Notes: a model not told the origin generated them from the letters alone. A DNA stretch of 64,000 bases from an uncultured Hungatella sp. (GCA_949879795.1 CATLBR010000009.1:1-64000), one strand, 5' to 3'. Shown: positions 5,853-14,569, numbered from the stretch's first letter. Numbers and translations are program-made.

Positions 5853-7208
5853 ATGGCTTTTGAGAGTTTATCAGACAAACTGCAGAAAGTATTCAAGAAC
5901 CTGAGAGGCAAAGGCCGTTTAAGCGAAGCGGATGTAAAAGCTGCCCTGAAGGAAGTGAAGATGGCTCTTTTGGAGGCAGATGTAAGTTTTAAAGTGGTAA
6001 AGCAGTTTGTCAGCTCCGTTCAGGAGCGGGCTATAGGACAGGATGTGCTCAACAGCCTGACCCCCGGTCAGATGGTGGTGAAGATCGTCCATGAGGAGCT
6101 GATCCGTCTCATGGGGTCTGAGACTACGGAGATTGCCCTGAAACCTTCCAACGAGATCACGGTTATCATGATGGCAGGTCTCCAGGGAGCAGGTAAAACC
6201 ACAACCACAGCCAAGATTGCAGGAAAACTTAAGTCCAGGGGCAGGAAACCTCTTCTGGCTGCCTGTGACGTGTACCGGCCTGCCGCTATTCAGCAGCTGC
6301 AGATCAACGGGGAGAAACAGGGAGTTCCTGTGTTCTCCATGGGAGATAAGCAGGATCCGGTGAATATCGCAAGAGCTGCCATGGAACATGCCCAGAAAAA
6401 CGGAATGAATGTGGTGATTCTGGACACCGCGGGCCGTCTCCATGTGGATGAGGACATGATGGAGGAGCTTGCCCGGATCAAGAGAGAAGTAGATGTTCAC
6501 CAGACACTGCTGATTGTAGATGCTATGACAGGGCAGGACGCAGTGAATGTGGCAGAGAGCTTTGAGAATAAGATCGGCATTGACGGTGTGGTGCTGACCA
6601 AGCTGGACGGCGATACCAGAGGAGGTGCGGCTCTTTCCATCAAGGCCGTAACCGGAAAGCCTATTTTATATATCGGTATGGGAGAGAAACTTTCTGATCT
6701 GGAACAGTTTTATCCTGACCGCATGGCCTCCCGGATTCTCGGAATGGGGGATATTCTTTCCCTGATCGAGAAGGCGGAGATGGAGGTGGACGAGGAGAAA
6801 GCCAGAGAACTGAGTCAGAAGCTGAAGAAGGCGGAGTTTGATTTCAATGATTTCCTGGATCAGATGAATCAGATCAAGAAGATGGGCGGTATGGCCAGCA
6901 TCATGAGCATGATGCCGGGGATGCCCCAGATGAAAGGTGATGTGGATGTTGATGATTCAGCTATGAACCGGGTGGAGGCGATCATTCTGTCCATGACAAA
7001 GGAAGAGAGGGCCAATCCCTCGATCCTGAATCCTTCCAGGAAACAGCGTATCGCAAAAGGTGCGGGCGTGGAGATCCAGGAGGTGAACCGCATCGTCAAG
7101 CAGTTTGACCAGATGAAGAAGATGATGAAGCAGTTGCCGGGACTCATGGGCGGCAAACGGCGAGGTGGCCTAGGCGGGATGTTCGGAAAGATGAAGATGC
7201 CTTTCTGA
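5853..7208 (+). CDS. ffh: Signal recognition particle protein Ffh (SRP54)
   Basis: Ffh is the GTPase that binds signal sequences and SRP RNA and hands ribosomes to FtsY at the membrane. The 451-residue product has the N domain (FESLSDKLQKVFKNLRGKGR), the G domain with the P-loop GLQGAGKTTTTAKIAG near residue 108, DTAGRLHVDE, and TKLDGDTRGGAALS. The methionine-rich M domain follows (MNQIKKMGGMASIMSMMPGM). The length is normal. GGAGGG precedes the ATG. The usual upstream partner ylxM is missing; accessory DNA lies there instead. It heads the rpsP-rplS block. Confidence 0.97.
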   Translation: MAFESLSDKLQKVFKNLRGKGRLSEADVKAALKEVKMALLEADVSFKVVKQFVSSVQERAIGQDVLNSLTPGQMVVKIVHEELIRLMGSETTEIALKPSNEITVIMMAGLQGAGKTTTTAKIAGKLKSRGRKPLLAACDVYRPAAIQQLQINGEKQGVPVFSMGDKQDPVNIARAAMEHAQKNGMNVVILDTAGRLHVDEDMMEELARIKREVDVHQTLLIVDAMTGQDAVNVAESFENKIGIDGVVLTKLDGDTRGGAALSIKAVTGKPILYIGMGEKLSDLEQFYPDRMASRILGMGDILSLIEKAEMEVDEEKARELSQKLKKAEFDFNDFLDQMNQIKKMGGMASIMSMMPGMPQMKGDVDVDDSAMNRVEAIILSMTKEERANPSILNPSRKQRIAKGAGVEIQEVNRIVKQFDQMKKMMKQLPGLMGGKRRGGLGGMFGKMKMPF

Positions 7209-7248
7209 CTTGCTCCAGGGCATAAACCGGTGTCATATATGTTAGCAG

Positions 7249-7270
7249 AACAGAATCTATTCTGTTTTTG
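7249..7270 (+). terminator. Weak terminator or attenuator between ffh and rpsP
   Basis: AACAGAA and TTCTGTT form a 7-bp stem around a 4-nt loop, followed by TTTTTG. The short AT-rich stem suggests partial termination, separating the expression level of ffh from rpsP. Confidence 0.45.
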
Positions 7271-7343
7271 TCTATAAAAGAGGGACTGATTTCAGAAGGA
7301 AAGCAGATCCCCAAGGAAAACCGACGAGGGAGGTGAGATTGAC

Positions 7344-7586
7344 ATGGCAGTAAAGATGAGATTGAGAAGAATGGGGCACAAGAAGAGTCCTTTCTATAGA
7401 GTTGTTGTTGCGGACTCCAGATCTCCAAGAGATGGTAAGTTCATCGAAGAAATTGGTTACTATGACCCGAATCAGGAGCCAAGTGTAATCAAGTTTAACG
7501 AGGAAGCAGCAAAGAAGTGGTTGGCCACAGGCGCCCAGCCTACTGAGACTGTGGGCAAGCTGCTGAAGATCGCCGGCATCCAGTAA
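7344..7586 (+). CDS. rpsP: 30S ribosomal protein S16
   Basis: The 80-residue protein begins [20 protein letters not shown] and continues [20 protein letters not shown], the standard S16 signature. S16 binds 16S rRNA early in small-subunit assembly. A GGGAGGTGAG ribosome site precedes the ATG. It lies in the conserved order ffh-rpsP-KH-rimM-trmD-rplS, with only 14 nt to the next gene, so it is co-transcribed with the KH-domain gene. Confidence 0.97.
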   Translation: MAVKMRLRRMGHKKSPFYRVVVADSRSPRDGKFIEEIGYYDPNQEPSVIKFNEEAAKKWLATGAQPTETVGKLLKIAGIQ

Positions 7587-7600
7587 GCTGAGGTGAGAAT

Positions 7601-7828
7601 ATGAAAGAATTAGTTGAAGTAATGGCAAAGGCCCTTGTGGAACATCCCGAGGAAGTTACTGTTACCGAGACGGAGAAGGACGGGGAGACCGTCATCGAAC
7701 TTAAGGTAGCCCCTTCTGATATGGGAAAGGTTATTGGAAAGCAGGGCAGAATTGCCAAAGCGATTCGTTCTGTTGTCAAGGCAGCAGCCTCGAAGGAAGA
7801 CAAGAAAGTGGTTGTTGAGATTCAGTAG
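7601..7828 (+). CDS. khpA: KH-domain RNA-binding protein KhpA (YlqC)
   Basis: The 75-residue protein has a single KH domain: LVEVMAKALVEHPEEVTVTE, then LKVAPSDMGKVIGKQGRIAK, where GKVIGKQG is the GxxG RNA-binding loop. KhpA works with KhpB/EloR in RNA binding and, in streptococci, in cell-elongation control. It sits between rpsP and rimM, its conserved position in Firmicutes. The start has AGGTGAG just upstream. Confidence 0.93.
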   Translation: MKELVEVMAKALVEHPEEVTVTETEKDGETVIELKVAPSDMGKVIGKQGRIAKAIRSVVKAAASKEDKKVVVEIQ

Positions 7829-7867
7829 AAGAGACACAGCTGTAACCAGTGCTGAACAGCTGTAAAG

Positions 7868-7908
7868 AGATAAGGCCGCCGTCCCCCTCAGGGAAGACGG
7901 TCTTATCT
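7868..7908 (+). other. Hairpin between khpA and rimM
   Basis: AGATAAG (7868-7874) pairs with CTTATCT (7902-7908), and inside it CCGTC pairs with GACGG. The tract after the stem has few T residues, so it may be a processing site or a leaky terminator ahead of rimM. Confidence 0.4.
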
Positions 7909-7936
7909 GATTTCAATTGAAAGGTGCACATATTAT

Positions 7937-8449
7937 ATGGAAGAGACATTGCGGGTAGGCGTTATCACCTCCACCCATGGAGTTCGGGGGGAAGTGAAGG
8001 TGTTTCCTACCACCGACGACCCGGAACGGTTTAAAAAACTGAAAGAAGTGCTTTTGGACACTGGAAAAGGACAGATTCCGCTGAAGATACAGCATGTAAA
8101 ATTTTTTAAGAACATGGTCATCCTGAAGTTCAAAGGCTTTGACAATATCAATGATATAGAGATCTACAAGGGAAAGGATCTTCTTGTTACCAGGGAGAAC
8201 GCAGTGGAACTGGGACCTGACGAGAACTTCATCCCGGATCTCATAGGCCTGTCGGTGGTCAGTGATCAGGGGGAGCTTCTAGGAACTCTCACGGACGTGC
8301 TTCTCACCGGTGCCAACGATGTCTATGAGGTGACCATGCCCCAGGGGAAAAAACTGCTTCTCCCTGCCATCAAACAGTGTGTTCTCAAGGTGGATCTGGA
8401 AGAGGGGGAGATTTTGGTTCACGTTTTGGACGGACTGATGGATCTGTAG
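7937..8449 (+). CDS. rimM: Ribosome maturation factor RimM
   Basis: RimM binds S19 and helps the 30S head mature. The 170-residue protein begins with the N-terminal barrel motif [20 protein letters not shown] and has the C-terminal PRC-barrel segment [20 protein letters not shown] with [20 protein letters not shown]. The length is typical. AAAGGTG precedes the ATG. It is followed 12 nt later by trmD, its usual partner. Confidence 0.96.
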   Translation: MEETLRVGVITSTHGVRGEVKVFPTTDDPERFKKLKEVLLDTGKGQIPLKIQHVKFFKNMVILKFKGFDNINDIEIYKGKDLLVTRENAVELGPDENFIPDLIGLSVVSDQGELLGTLTDVLLTGANDVYEVTMPQGKKLLLPAIKQCVLKVDLEEGEILVHVLDGLMDL

Positions 8450-8461
8450 AGAGGGGCGGCC

Positions 8462-9226
8462 ATGAATTACCATATTCTTACATTGTTTCCGGAGATGATT
8501 CTTCAGGGGTTGAGTACCAGCATCATCGGTCGGGCTGTGGAAAAAGGAATCATCAAGGTAAATGCGGTGAATATCAGGGATTATTCCAGGAGCAGGCACA
8601 GGCAGGTAGATGATTACCCTTACGGCGGTGGCGCAGGGATGGTCATGCAGCCGGGGCCGGTGTGCGATTCCTACCGTGCACTCTGTGAGGAGCTGGGGAA
8701 AAAGCCGCGGGTGCTTTATATGACGCCACAGGGTCAGGTGTTCAGCCAAAAAATCGCCCAGGAATTGGCAAAAGAGGAGGATCTTGTGTTCCTCTGCGGC
8801 CACTATGAGGGGATCGACGAGAGAGCGCTGTCTCTGATCGTCACCGACTACCTGTCTGTGGGAGACTATGTGCTCACCGGCGGAGAACTGCCTGCCATGG
8901 TGATGATCGACTGTATCTCCCGGCTGGTTCCCGGAGTGCTGAACAATGATGAATCCTGTCAGATCGAGTCTTTCCACGACAATCTGCTGGAGTATCCTCA
9001 GTACACCAGGCCGGAAGTCTATGAGGGGCTGAAAGTACCGGAGGTGCTTTTGTCCGGGCATCACAAAAATATCGACATCTGGAGGCGGCAGGAATCGATC
9101 AAGAGAACCCTGGAACGCCGTCCGGATCTTCTGGAACAGGCTGTTCTCAGCAAAAAAGAACAGGAATTTCTGGAGCAAATTTTGAGAGAAAGGGCTTGCG
9201 CAGAGGAAAATATTGTGATAGAATAA
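8462..9226 (+). CDS. trmD: tRNA (guanine-N1)-methyltransferase TrmD
   Basis: TrmD methylates G37 of tRNAs using S-adenosylmethionine and so prevents +1 frameshifting. The 254-residue product starts MNYHILTLFPEMILQGLSTS. It contains DDYPYGGGAGMVMQPGPV and the trefoil-knot cofactor site LCGHYEGIDERAL followed by SVGDYVLTGGELPAMVMID. The aspartate of YTRPEVYEGL is in the C-terminal domain. Its GAGGGG ribosome site lies in the 12-nt gap after rimM. Everything expected of a functional enzyme is present. Confidence 0.97.
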   Translation: MNYHILTLFPEMILQGLSTSIIGRAVEKGIIKVNAVNIRDYSRSRHRQVDDYPYGGGAGMVMQPGPVCDSYRALCEELGKKPRVLYMTPQGQVFSQKIAQELAKEEDLVFLCGHYEGIDERALSLIVTDYLSVGDYVLTGGELPAMVMIDCISRLVPGVLNNDESCQIESFHDNLLEYPQYTRPEVYEGLKVPEVLLSGHHKNIDIWRRQESIKRTLERRPDLLEQAVLSKKEQEFLEQILRERACAEENIVIE

Positions 9227-9244
9227 ATTGGTTTTAAAATAAGA

Positions 9245-9284
9245 GATGGTCCTCTGCTACCGAAGTGCGGGTATTAAGAACATC
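9245..9284 (+). promoter_or_regulatory. Candidate L19 leader RNA element
   Basis: The 40-nt leader before rplS folds into an outer stem GATGGTC/GAACATC (9245-9251 with 9278-9284, one mismatch) and an inner stem TACC/GGTA capping a GAAGTGCG loop. A small structured leader in this position matches the known L19 autoregulatory leaders of Firmicutes. Assignment rests on position and fold, not on a covariance model. Confidence 0.5.
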
Positions 9285-9309
9285 AAACATATTTTTAGGA
9301 GGTTCCAAA

Positions 9310-9657
9310 GTGAACGAGATTATTAAAAGCATTGAAGCAACTCAGTTAAAGGCATCTGTGCCGGAATTTCATGTCGGTGACACTGTAAAGGTGTACAACA
9401 AGATCAAAGAGGGCAACCGGGAGAGAATTCAGGTTTTCGAGGGAACAGTGATCAAGAGACAGAATGGCGGCGCACGCGAGACATTCACAGTGAGAAAGAA
9501 TTCCAACGGAATCGGCGTTGAGAAAACATGGCCGGTACACTCCCCGTTTGTGGACAACATTGAGGTAGTGAGAAGAGGTAAAGTGAGAAGAGCAAAACTG
9601 TACTACTTGAGAGACAGGGTGGGCAAGGCCGCCAAGGTAAAAGAGTTGGTAAGGTAA
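9310..9657 (+). CDS. rplS: 50S ribosomal protein L19
   Basis: L19 lies at the subunit interface. The GTG at 9310 was chosen because AGGAGG is 7 nt upstream and the resulting 115-residue protein (beginning [19 protein letters not shown]) has the normal L19 length. Motifs include [40 protein letters not shown] and the C-terminal [20 protein letters not shown] longer in-frame start upstream would run through the structured leader. A strong terminator follows. Confidence 0.96.
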   Translation: MNEIIKSIEATQLKASVPEFHVGDTVKVYNKIKEGNRERIQVFEGTVIKRQNGGARETFTVRKNSNGIGVEKTWPVHSPFVDNIEVVRRGKVRRAKLYYLRDRVGKAAKVKELVR

Positions 9658-9674
9658 TTATCTTCCGATGCGCC

Positions 9675-9711
9675 AGGGACAATAAAGAGATTTATTGTCC
9701 CTATATTTTTC
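9675..9711 (+). terminator. Strong intrinsic terminator after rplS
   Basis: AGGGACAATAAA (9675-9686) pairs perfectly with TTTATTGTCCCT (9691-9702) around a GAGA tetraloop, followed by TATATTTTTCT. It ends the ffh-rplS ribosomal block; lepB must rely on read-through or its own weak promoter. Confidence 0.9.
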
Positions 9712-9741
9712 TAATGAGAGTCCAGAAAGGCAGATGTAATC

Positions 9742-10287
9742 TTGGAATTTTATCATGTAGAGGAGACAAACACCTTAAGAAGAGTCATCGGCTGGGTGGT
9801 GGATATTGTGGTAGTCATCTCTCTGGCGTGGTTTGTGGCATACAGTTTTGGGGCTCAGGTCCCAATTTCAGGTCAGTCCATGATGCCGGGACTGGAGGGA
9901 GACGACGTGGTGCTGATGGACCGGCTCACCTACGATTTTACGGATCCTGCCAGATTTGACATTGTGGTTTTTGAGCGGGAGGACCGGAAAGCCAATGTAA
10001 AGCGGGTGATCGGGCTGCCGGGAGAGGTGGTTCAGATCATAGACGGATATATTTATATAGACGGAGAACGGCTGGAAGCAGACAGCGGCCTGGACCGGGC
10101 GGTTCTGGCAGGCCTTGCGGAAAATCCGGTGACCCTGGGCGAAGATGAATACTTTCTTCTGGGGGACAACCGGGACGGCAGTGAGGACAGCCGTTTTGCC
10201 AATATAGGCAACGTAAACAGGAAGCAAATTCAGGGGAAGATATGGATGCGCCTTCTGCCCCTGATTCATATAGGACTTGTGGAATAG
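9742..10287 (+). CDS. lepB: Signal peptidase I
   Basis: LepB cleaves signal peptides from exported proteins at the outer face of the membrane. The 181-residue protein has one N-terminal membrane helix (VVDIVVVISLAWFVAYSF, about 19-36). Next come the catalytic serine in SGQSMMPGL (Ser46), the general-base lysine in NVKRVIGLPGE (Lys87) and the GDNRDGSEDSR box. It is a short, single-helix Gram-positive type. The TTG start gives the correct N-terminus; AAAGG lies about 11 nt upstream. It follows the rplS terminator by 30 nt and precedes rbgA. Confidence 0.95.
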   Translation: MEFYHVEETNTLRRVIGWVVDIVVVISLAWFVAYSFGAQVPISGQSMMPGLEGDDVVLMDRLTYDFTDPARFDIVVFEREDRKANVKRVIGLPGEVVQIIDGYIYIDGERLEADSGLDRAVLAGLAENPVTLGEDEYFLLGDNRDGSEDSRFANIGNVNRKQIQGKIWMRLLPLIHIGLVE

Positions 10288-10296
10288 GAGAGGCAC

Positions 10297-11175
10297 ATGA
10301 ATATACAGTGGTATCCGGGACATATGACAAAGGCAAAGCGTGCCATGAAGGAAGATATAAAACTGATCGATCTGATCATAGAGCTGGTTGACGCCAGAGT
10401 CCCCTGTTCCAGCAGAAACCCGGATATCGACGAGCTGGGCAGGAATAAAGCCAGACTGATCCTTCTGAACAAGGCGGATCTGGCCAGCGAGAAAGGCAAC
10501 GACTCCTGGGTCTCGTACTTTGGCAGGCAGGGGATTCCGGCGGTAAAGGTGGATTCCCGAAGCAGGGCAGGCTTAAAGCAGATTCAGGAGGCGGTGGCGG
10601 AGGCCTGTCGGGAAAAGACGGAGAGGGATAGGAAAAGGGGAATTTTAAACCGTCCGGTGAGAGCCATGGTGGTGGGGATCCCCAACGTGGGAAAGTCCAC
10701 ATTTATAAACTCCTACGCAGGAAAGGCCAGTGCCAGAACCGGCAACAAGCCGGGAGTGACCAAGGGCAACCAATGGATACGGCTCAATAAGACTCTGGAA
10801 CTTCTGGATACACCGGGGATTCTGTGGCCCAGGTTTGAGAGTACCGAGGTAGGACTTCACCTTGCATTCATCGGGTCTATCAACGACGAGATTCTGGACA
10901 GGGAAGAGCTGGCGGCGGAGCTGATCTTGCTTTTATCCAGGCAGTGCCCGGAAGCCTTGCCAAAGCGCTACGGAGAAGAGGTGGCAGGCGGCTCCCACAT
11001 GTCCCAGGCTGTGGATGCTCTGGAGGGCATTGCCAGAGCCAGAGGCTGCGTGGTGAAGGGAAATGAGTATGATTTGAAGAAAGCGGCCAACTTGCTGCTG
11101 GATGACTACCGCAGTGGAAGGCTGGGGAGAATTACCCTGGAATTTCCCCAGGAGGAGAGGAAAAAGGAGCCATGA
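10297..11175 (+). CDS. rbgA: Ribosome biogenesis GTPase RbgA (YlqF)
   Basis: RbgA is a circularly permuted GTPase that drives a late step of 50S assembly. The permuted order is visible: the G4 motif NKADL (about residue 57) comes before the G1 loop GIPNVGKSTFINS (about 126) and G3 DTPGILWPRF (about 170). The N-terminus NIQWYPGHMTKAKRAMKEDI is diagnostic. The 292-residue length is normal. Its stop overlaps the rnhB start by 4 nt, as in many Firmicutes, so the two are coupled. Confidence 0.97.
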   Translation: MNIQWYPGHMTKAKRAMKEDIKLIDLIIELVDARVPCSSRNPDIDELGRNKARLILLNKADLASEKGNDSWVSYFGRQGIPAVKVDSRSRAGLKQIQEAVAEACREKTERDRKRGILNRPVRAMVVGIPNVGKSTFINSYAGKASARTGNKPGVTKGNQWIRLNKTLELLDTPGILWPRFESTEVGLHLAFIGSINDEILDREELAAELILLLSRQCPEALPKRYGEEVAGGSHMSQAVDALEGIARARGCVVKGNEYDLKKAANLLLDDYRSGRLGRITLEFPQEERKKEP

Positions 11176-11855
11176 CAGTGAGAGCATTGACAGGAGAAAA
11201 ACTTGAGAAAGAACTGGCCCGCCTGGAGGCTATGAAAGAGTACGAGTACACTTATGAGGCCTGTTCCTGTATCTGCGGCATTGACGAGGCAGGCAGAGGG
11301 CCTCTGGCCGGACCGGTGGTAGCGGCGGCAGTGGTCCTCCCCAGAGACTGCAGGATTCTGTACCTCAACGATTCCAAAAAGCTGTCGGAAAAGAAACGGG
11401 ATATGCTTTTTGACGAGATAAAAGAAAAAGCAGCAGCTTATGGAATCGGTATGGCGAGCCCGGAGCGCATCGACCAGATCAATATACTCCAGGCAACCTA
11501 TGAGGCTATGAGGCAGGCAGTTGGCCGACTGGAGGTCATTCCTGATATACTTCTCAACGACGCGGTGACTATACCGGGGCTTGACATGATGCAGATACCC
11601 ATTGTGAAAGGGGACGCAAAGAGCGTGTCCATAGCCGCGGCCAGTATTCTGGCCAAGGTGACTAGGGATCGGATGATGGAGGAGTATGACAAGCTGTATC
11701 CGGAATACGGGTTCGCGAAACATAAGGGTTACGGAACCGCTGCTCACATACAGGCTCTCCGCAGCTACGGCCCCTGTCCCATCCACAGGCGGACTTTTTT
11801 GAAAAACTTTCATTTGGAGGCGGACGGTGAAAAGACAGGTCCTGAACAGACGTGA
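11172..11855 (+). CDS. rnhB: Ribonuclease HII
   Basis: RNase HII removes ribonucleotides and RNA from RNA-DNA hybrids. The N-terminal helix ALTGEKLEKELARLEAMKEY precedes the active-site strand CGIDEAGRGPLAGPVVAAAV, which holds the Asp-Glu pair. LNDSKKLSEKKR and VKGDAKSVSIAAASILAKVT supply the other family motifs, and GFAKHKGYGTAAH follows. The length is 227 residues. The start overlaps rbgA by 4 nt and the end overlaps yraN by 29 nt. An RNase HI gene is also present at 26274. Confidence 0.96.
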   Translation: MTVRALTGEKLEKELARLEAMKEYEYTYEACSCICGIDEAGRGPLAGPVVAAAVVLPRDCRILYLNDSKKLSEKKRDMLFDEIKEKAAAYGIGMASPERIDQINILQATYEAMRQAVGRLEVIPDILLNDAVTIPGLDMMQIPIVKGDAKSVSIAAASILAKVTRDRMMEEYDKLYPEYGFAKHKGYGTAAHIQALRSYGPCPIHRRTFLKNFHLEADGEKTGPEQT

Positions 11856-12183
11856 GACCGGAAAGAACTATGAAGAAAAGGCAGCCTCCTTTTTGCAGCA
11901 ACAGGGCTATGTGATCCTGGAGAAGAACTACAGGGACCGGTTTGGCGAGGTCGATATCGTGGCCCGGGAAGGACGGTACCTGGTGTTTGTGGAGGTAAAA
12001 TACCGGAAAGACACGGACAGCGGTTATCCGGAGGAGGCAGTGTCGGCCCGCAAACAGGGAAGAATCCGCCACACTGCTTCCTGGTATCTCTACAGTCATG
12101 GCTGTGCTGAGGAGACGCCTTGCAGATTTGATGTGGTCAGCATTGTGGGGGAAGAGATTTTGCTGTTCAGAGATGTGTTTTGA
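11827..12183 (+). CDS. yraN: YraN family (UPF0102) putative endonuclease
   Basis: The 118-residue protein has the YraN nuclease-like fold: TGKNYEEKAASFLQQQGYVI, NYRDRFGEVDIVAREGRYLV, then FVEVKYRKDTDSGYPEEAVS. The E-V-D and E-V-K pattern is that of the restriction-endonuclease superfamily. Its role is not established, though conserved linkage to rnhB suggests nucleic-acid metabolism. The GTG start lies inside the end of rnhB, with GGAGG upstream. Confidence 0.93.
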   Translation: MKRQVLNRRETGKNYEEKAASFLQQQGYVILEKNYRDRFGEVDIVAREGRYLVFVEVKYRKDTDSGYPEEAVSARKQGRIRHTASWYLYSHGCAEETPCRFDVVSIVGEEILLFRDVF

Positions 12184-12206
12184 CAGAGATTAAGGGGGAG
12201 TGTCGG

Positions 12207-13061
12207 ATGGAAAGATGGATACGCAAACAGGGCATGGAAGATGTGCCAGTGGAGAGAGAGGCAGAAGGTGTCTGCTATCTGTCATTCCCGCTCCTGGAGG
12301 AGAGCGGGCTGGTGTCCCACGGTTTTTCTACCAGACTTGGAGGAGTGAGCCAGGGAAACTATGCCACCATGAATTTTACCTTCACAAGAGGAGATAAACA
12401 GGAACATGTGATGGAAAATTACCGTCGAATGGCCAGAGCTCTGAATGTGGATTTGGAGCGGATGGTCCTCTCCTATCAGACCCACACCACCAACGTGCGC
12501 AGGGTTGCCAGGGAGGACGAGGGGAAAGGAATTGTGAGGGCTCGGGACTACAAGGATGTGGATGGTCTGATCACGGATGTGCAGGGGATCACTCTGGTGA
12601 CTTTCTACGCTGACTGTGTCCCCCTGTACTTTTTAGATCCGGTGCACAGAGCCATCGGTCTGAGCCACTCCGGATGGCGGGGAACAGTAAAGCGTATGGG
12701 TAAAGTCACTCTGGAGGCCATGGCAGAGGCTTATGGAACCAGTCCTGCAGATGTGCTCTGTTGTATCGGCCCCAGTATATGTCAGGACTGCTTTGAGGTG
12801 GGAGAGGAAGTCACGGAAGAATTCAGACAGGGATTTGACGGAAAATACCACGAAGAACTGTTTTATCAAAAAGAGAACGGAAAATATCAGCTGAATCTCT
12901 GGAAGGCCAACCAGATCGTTCTGAGAGAGGCGGGAGTCACGGATGATCATATGCAGGTTACGAATATCTGTACCAAGTGCAATCCCGTACACCTGTTCTC
13001 CCACAGGGTTATGGGAAATGCGAGAGGAAATCTGGCCGCCTTCCTCTGTCTTAGAGACTGA
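12207..13061 (+). CDS. pgeF: Peptidoglycan editing factor / multicopper-oxidase-like purine nucleosidase PgeF (YlmD/YfiH)
   Basis: PgeF-family proteins act on purine nucleosides and have been linked to correcting misincorporated amino acids in peptidoglycan precursors. The 284-residue protein shows HGFSTRLGGVSQGNYATMNF, the histidine-containing LSYQTHTTNV, the cysteine of TFYADCVPLYFLDP, LSHSGWRGTVKRMG, and CIGPSICQDCFEVG. It ends with the NARGNLAAF motif. These supply the zinc-binding His and Cys residues. The ATG at 12207 has AAGGGGGAG upstream; an earlier TTG overlaps the yraN stop. It is the last gene of the block before a terminator. Confidence 0.92.
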   Translation: MERWIRKQGMEDVPVEREAEGVCYLSFPLLEESGLVSHGFSTRLGGVSQGNYATMNFTFTRGDKQEHVMENYRRMARALNVDLERMVLSYQTHTTNVRRVAREDEGKGIVRARDYKDVDGLITDVQGITLVTFYADCVPLYFLDPVHRAIGLSHSGWRGTVKRMGKVTLEAMAEAYGTSPADVLCCIGPSICQDCFEVGEEVTEEFRQGFDGKYHEELFYQKENGKYQLNLWKANQIVLREAGVTDDHMQVTNICTKCNPVHLFSHRVMGNARGNLAAFLCLRD

Positions 13062-13068
13062 CTTAGAT

Positions 13069-13128
13069 GTTCACGGGCCGCGGGCAGGTGTCAGAAACCT
13101 GCCTGTGACCTGTGAACATTTTCTTTTC
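13069..13128 (+). terminator. Terminator between convergent pgeF and prs
   Basis: GTTCAC (13069-13074) and GTGAAC (13112-13117) close a long stem whose inner part pairs GGCAGGT with ACCTGCC. TTTTCTTTTC follows on the plus strand. It ends the plus-strand block and separates it from prs on the other strand. Confidence 0.8.
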
Positions 13129-13142
13129 TCGGTATTTCAGGT

Positions 13143-14354
13143 TTAAAAAGCTGTCTCACAGTTGTTGATGTCTGCGCCGGAGCGATGACGCTGAATGAGC
13201 TTTTGAAGTTTTTCCGTGGGAGACAGGGTGCGTTCGATGGAAACGTCATGGTTCAGAGAGTTGATGATTGCGGCCAGGAATCCGCTCATGTCTGCTTCCA
13301 GGTACCAGGGGCGTTCCAGGAGCTCTCCCGGGCGGTAATTCAGGTTGGTAGTAATCACATGGTCGATATAGCCTTTTGCGTAAAATTCGTCAAACTGTTC
13401 AAAGCCGTTGGTGAACAGGCCGAAGGTACAGCAGATAATCACTTTTTCGGCTTTTCGTCCCTTTAGTTCTCTGGCGGTGTCCAGCATGCTCTCGCCGGAA
13501 GAAATCATATCGTCGATAATCAAAACGGTTTTTCCTTCCACAGAGGAGCCTAAGAATTCGTGGGCGACAATGGGGTTGCGGCCGTCGACGATCTGAGCAT
13601 AGTTTCTGCGTTTGTAAAACATACCCATGTCGACGCTTAAGTTGTTGGCCAGGTAGACGGCTCTGTCCATGGCTCCTTCGTCGGGACTGATAACCATCAG
13701 GTGTTCCTTGTCGATAGCCAGGCCAGGTTCGTGTTCCAGGAGAGTTCTGACAAACTGGTAAGTGGGCATAAAATTGTCAAAGCAGTTGAGGGGAATGGCA
13801 TTCTGAACCCGTGGATCATGGGCGTCAAAGGTGATGATATTTTTCACACCCATGGCTACCAGTTCCTCCAGAGCCATGGCGCAGTCCAGGGATTCACGGG
13901 CGCTGCGCTTGTGCTGCCTGCTTTCATACAGGAAGGGCATGATCACGGTGAGACGGTGGCTTGTGGCAGAGACGGCTCCGATGAGCCGCTTCAGGTTTTG
14001 AAAATGATCATCGGGAGACATGTGGTTGGTGTTTCCAAACATCTGGTATGTCAGGCTGTGGTTGGTCACATCAGCCATGGCGAAGATGTCGGTTCCCCGG
14101 ACAGATTCGGACAGTATGGCCTTTCCTTCTCCGGAACCGAACCGAGGACATTTGAAGTTCAGGAGATAGGAGTCTACATGGTAGCCGCGGAAGTTGAGAT
14201 CTTTTTTCTGTCTGATCATTTCTTCCATATCATGTCTGCGGAGAGAGACGATATGGTCGTTTACCAGGGAGGCCAGTTCCTGACAGCCGTCGAGAGCCGC
14301 CAGCTTCAGAGGCGCGACAGGAAGACAGTCTTTAAAAACATAATTGTTTGCCAT
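13143..14354 (-). CDS. prs: Ribose-phosphate pyrophosphokinase
   Basis: Prs makes PRPP from ribose 5-phosphate and ATP for purine, pyrimidine, histidine and NAD synthesis. The 403-residue product is the long clostridial form with an N-terminal extension (KDCLPVAPLKLAALDGCQEL). Core motifs are MPFLYESRQHKRSARESL, FDAHDPRVQNAI, ISPDEGAMDRAVYLAN and the PRPP loop VLIIDDMISSGESMLDTA. It is the only core gene on the minus strand here, with its own promoter and a shared terminator, so it is an independent unit. Confidence 0.93.
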   Translation of the reverse strand: MANNYVFKDCLPVAPLKLAALDGCQELASLVNDHIVSLRRHDMEEMIRQKKDLNFRGYHVDSYLLNFKCPRFGSGEGKAILSESVRGTDIFAMADVTNHSLTYQMFGNTNHMSPDDHFQNLKRLIGAVSATSHRLTVIMPFLYESRQHKRSARESLDCAMALEELVAMGVKNIITFDAHDPRVQNAIPLNCFDNFMPTYQFVRTLLEHEPGLAIDKEHLMVISPDEGAMDRAVYLANNLSVDMGMFYKRRNYAQIVDGRNPIVAHEFLGSSVEGKTVLIIDDMISSGESMLDTARELKGRKAEKVIICCTFGLFTNGFEQFDEFYAKGYIDHVITTNLNYRPGELLERPWYLEADMSGFLAAIINSLNHDVSIERTLSPTEKLQKLIQRHRSGADINNCETAF

Positions 14355-14431
14355 GGGGGCATTTCCTCCGTGTCCTTGTGCGGACGTGAATACAGGGATT
14401 TTAAGTTGTATGATGACGCTCTATAATTAAT

Positions 14432-14460
14432 TTATAACACTTATAGCCAAAAACAGTCAA
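14432..14460 (-). promoter_or_regulatory. prs promoter
   Basis: On the minus strand TTGACT (14455-14460) is followed after 17 nt by TTATAA (14432-14437), about 80 nt upstream of the prs start. It is divergent from the DUF512 promoter. Confidence 0.6.
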
Positions 14461-14507
14461 CAAATACCGAAAAAGTACTACAAAAAGTACAATCACGCGG
14501 CTCTGTC

Positions 14508-14536
14508 TTTACAAAGATTAAGAATCTTGTTATCAT
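14508..14536 (+). promoter_or_regulatory. Promoter of the DUF512-der-plsY operon
   Basis: TTTACA (14508-14513) and TATCAT (14531-14536) have a 17-nt spacer. The spacer contains an AAGATT/AATCTT inverted repeat. The gene start follows at 14570. Confidence 0.6.
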
Positions 14537-14569
14537 GAGACAAGGTAAAAGAAAGGAAAAGCGATTGCC

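Noticed and set aside
10037..10336. 99-codon minus-strand frame opposite lepB
   Set aside because: Pro/Ser/Cys-rich shadow of a conserved gene with no ribosome site.
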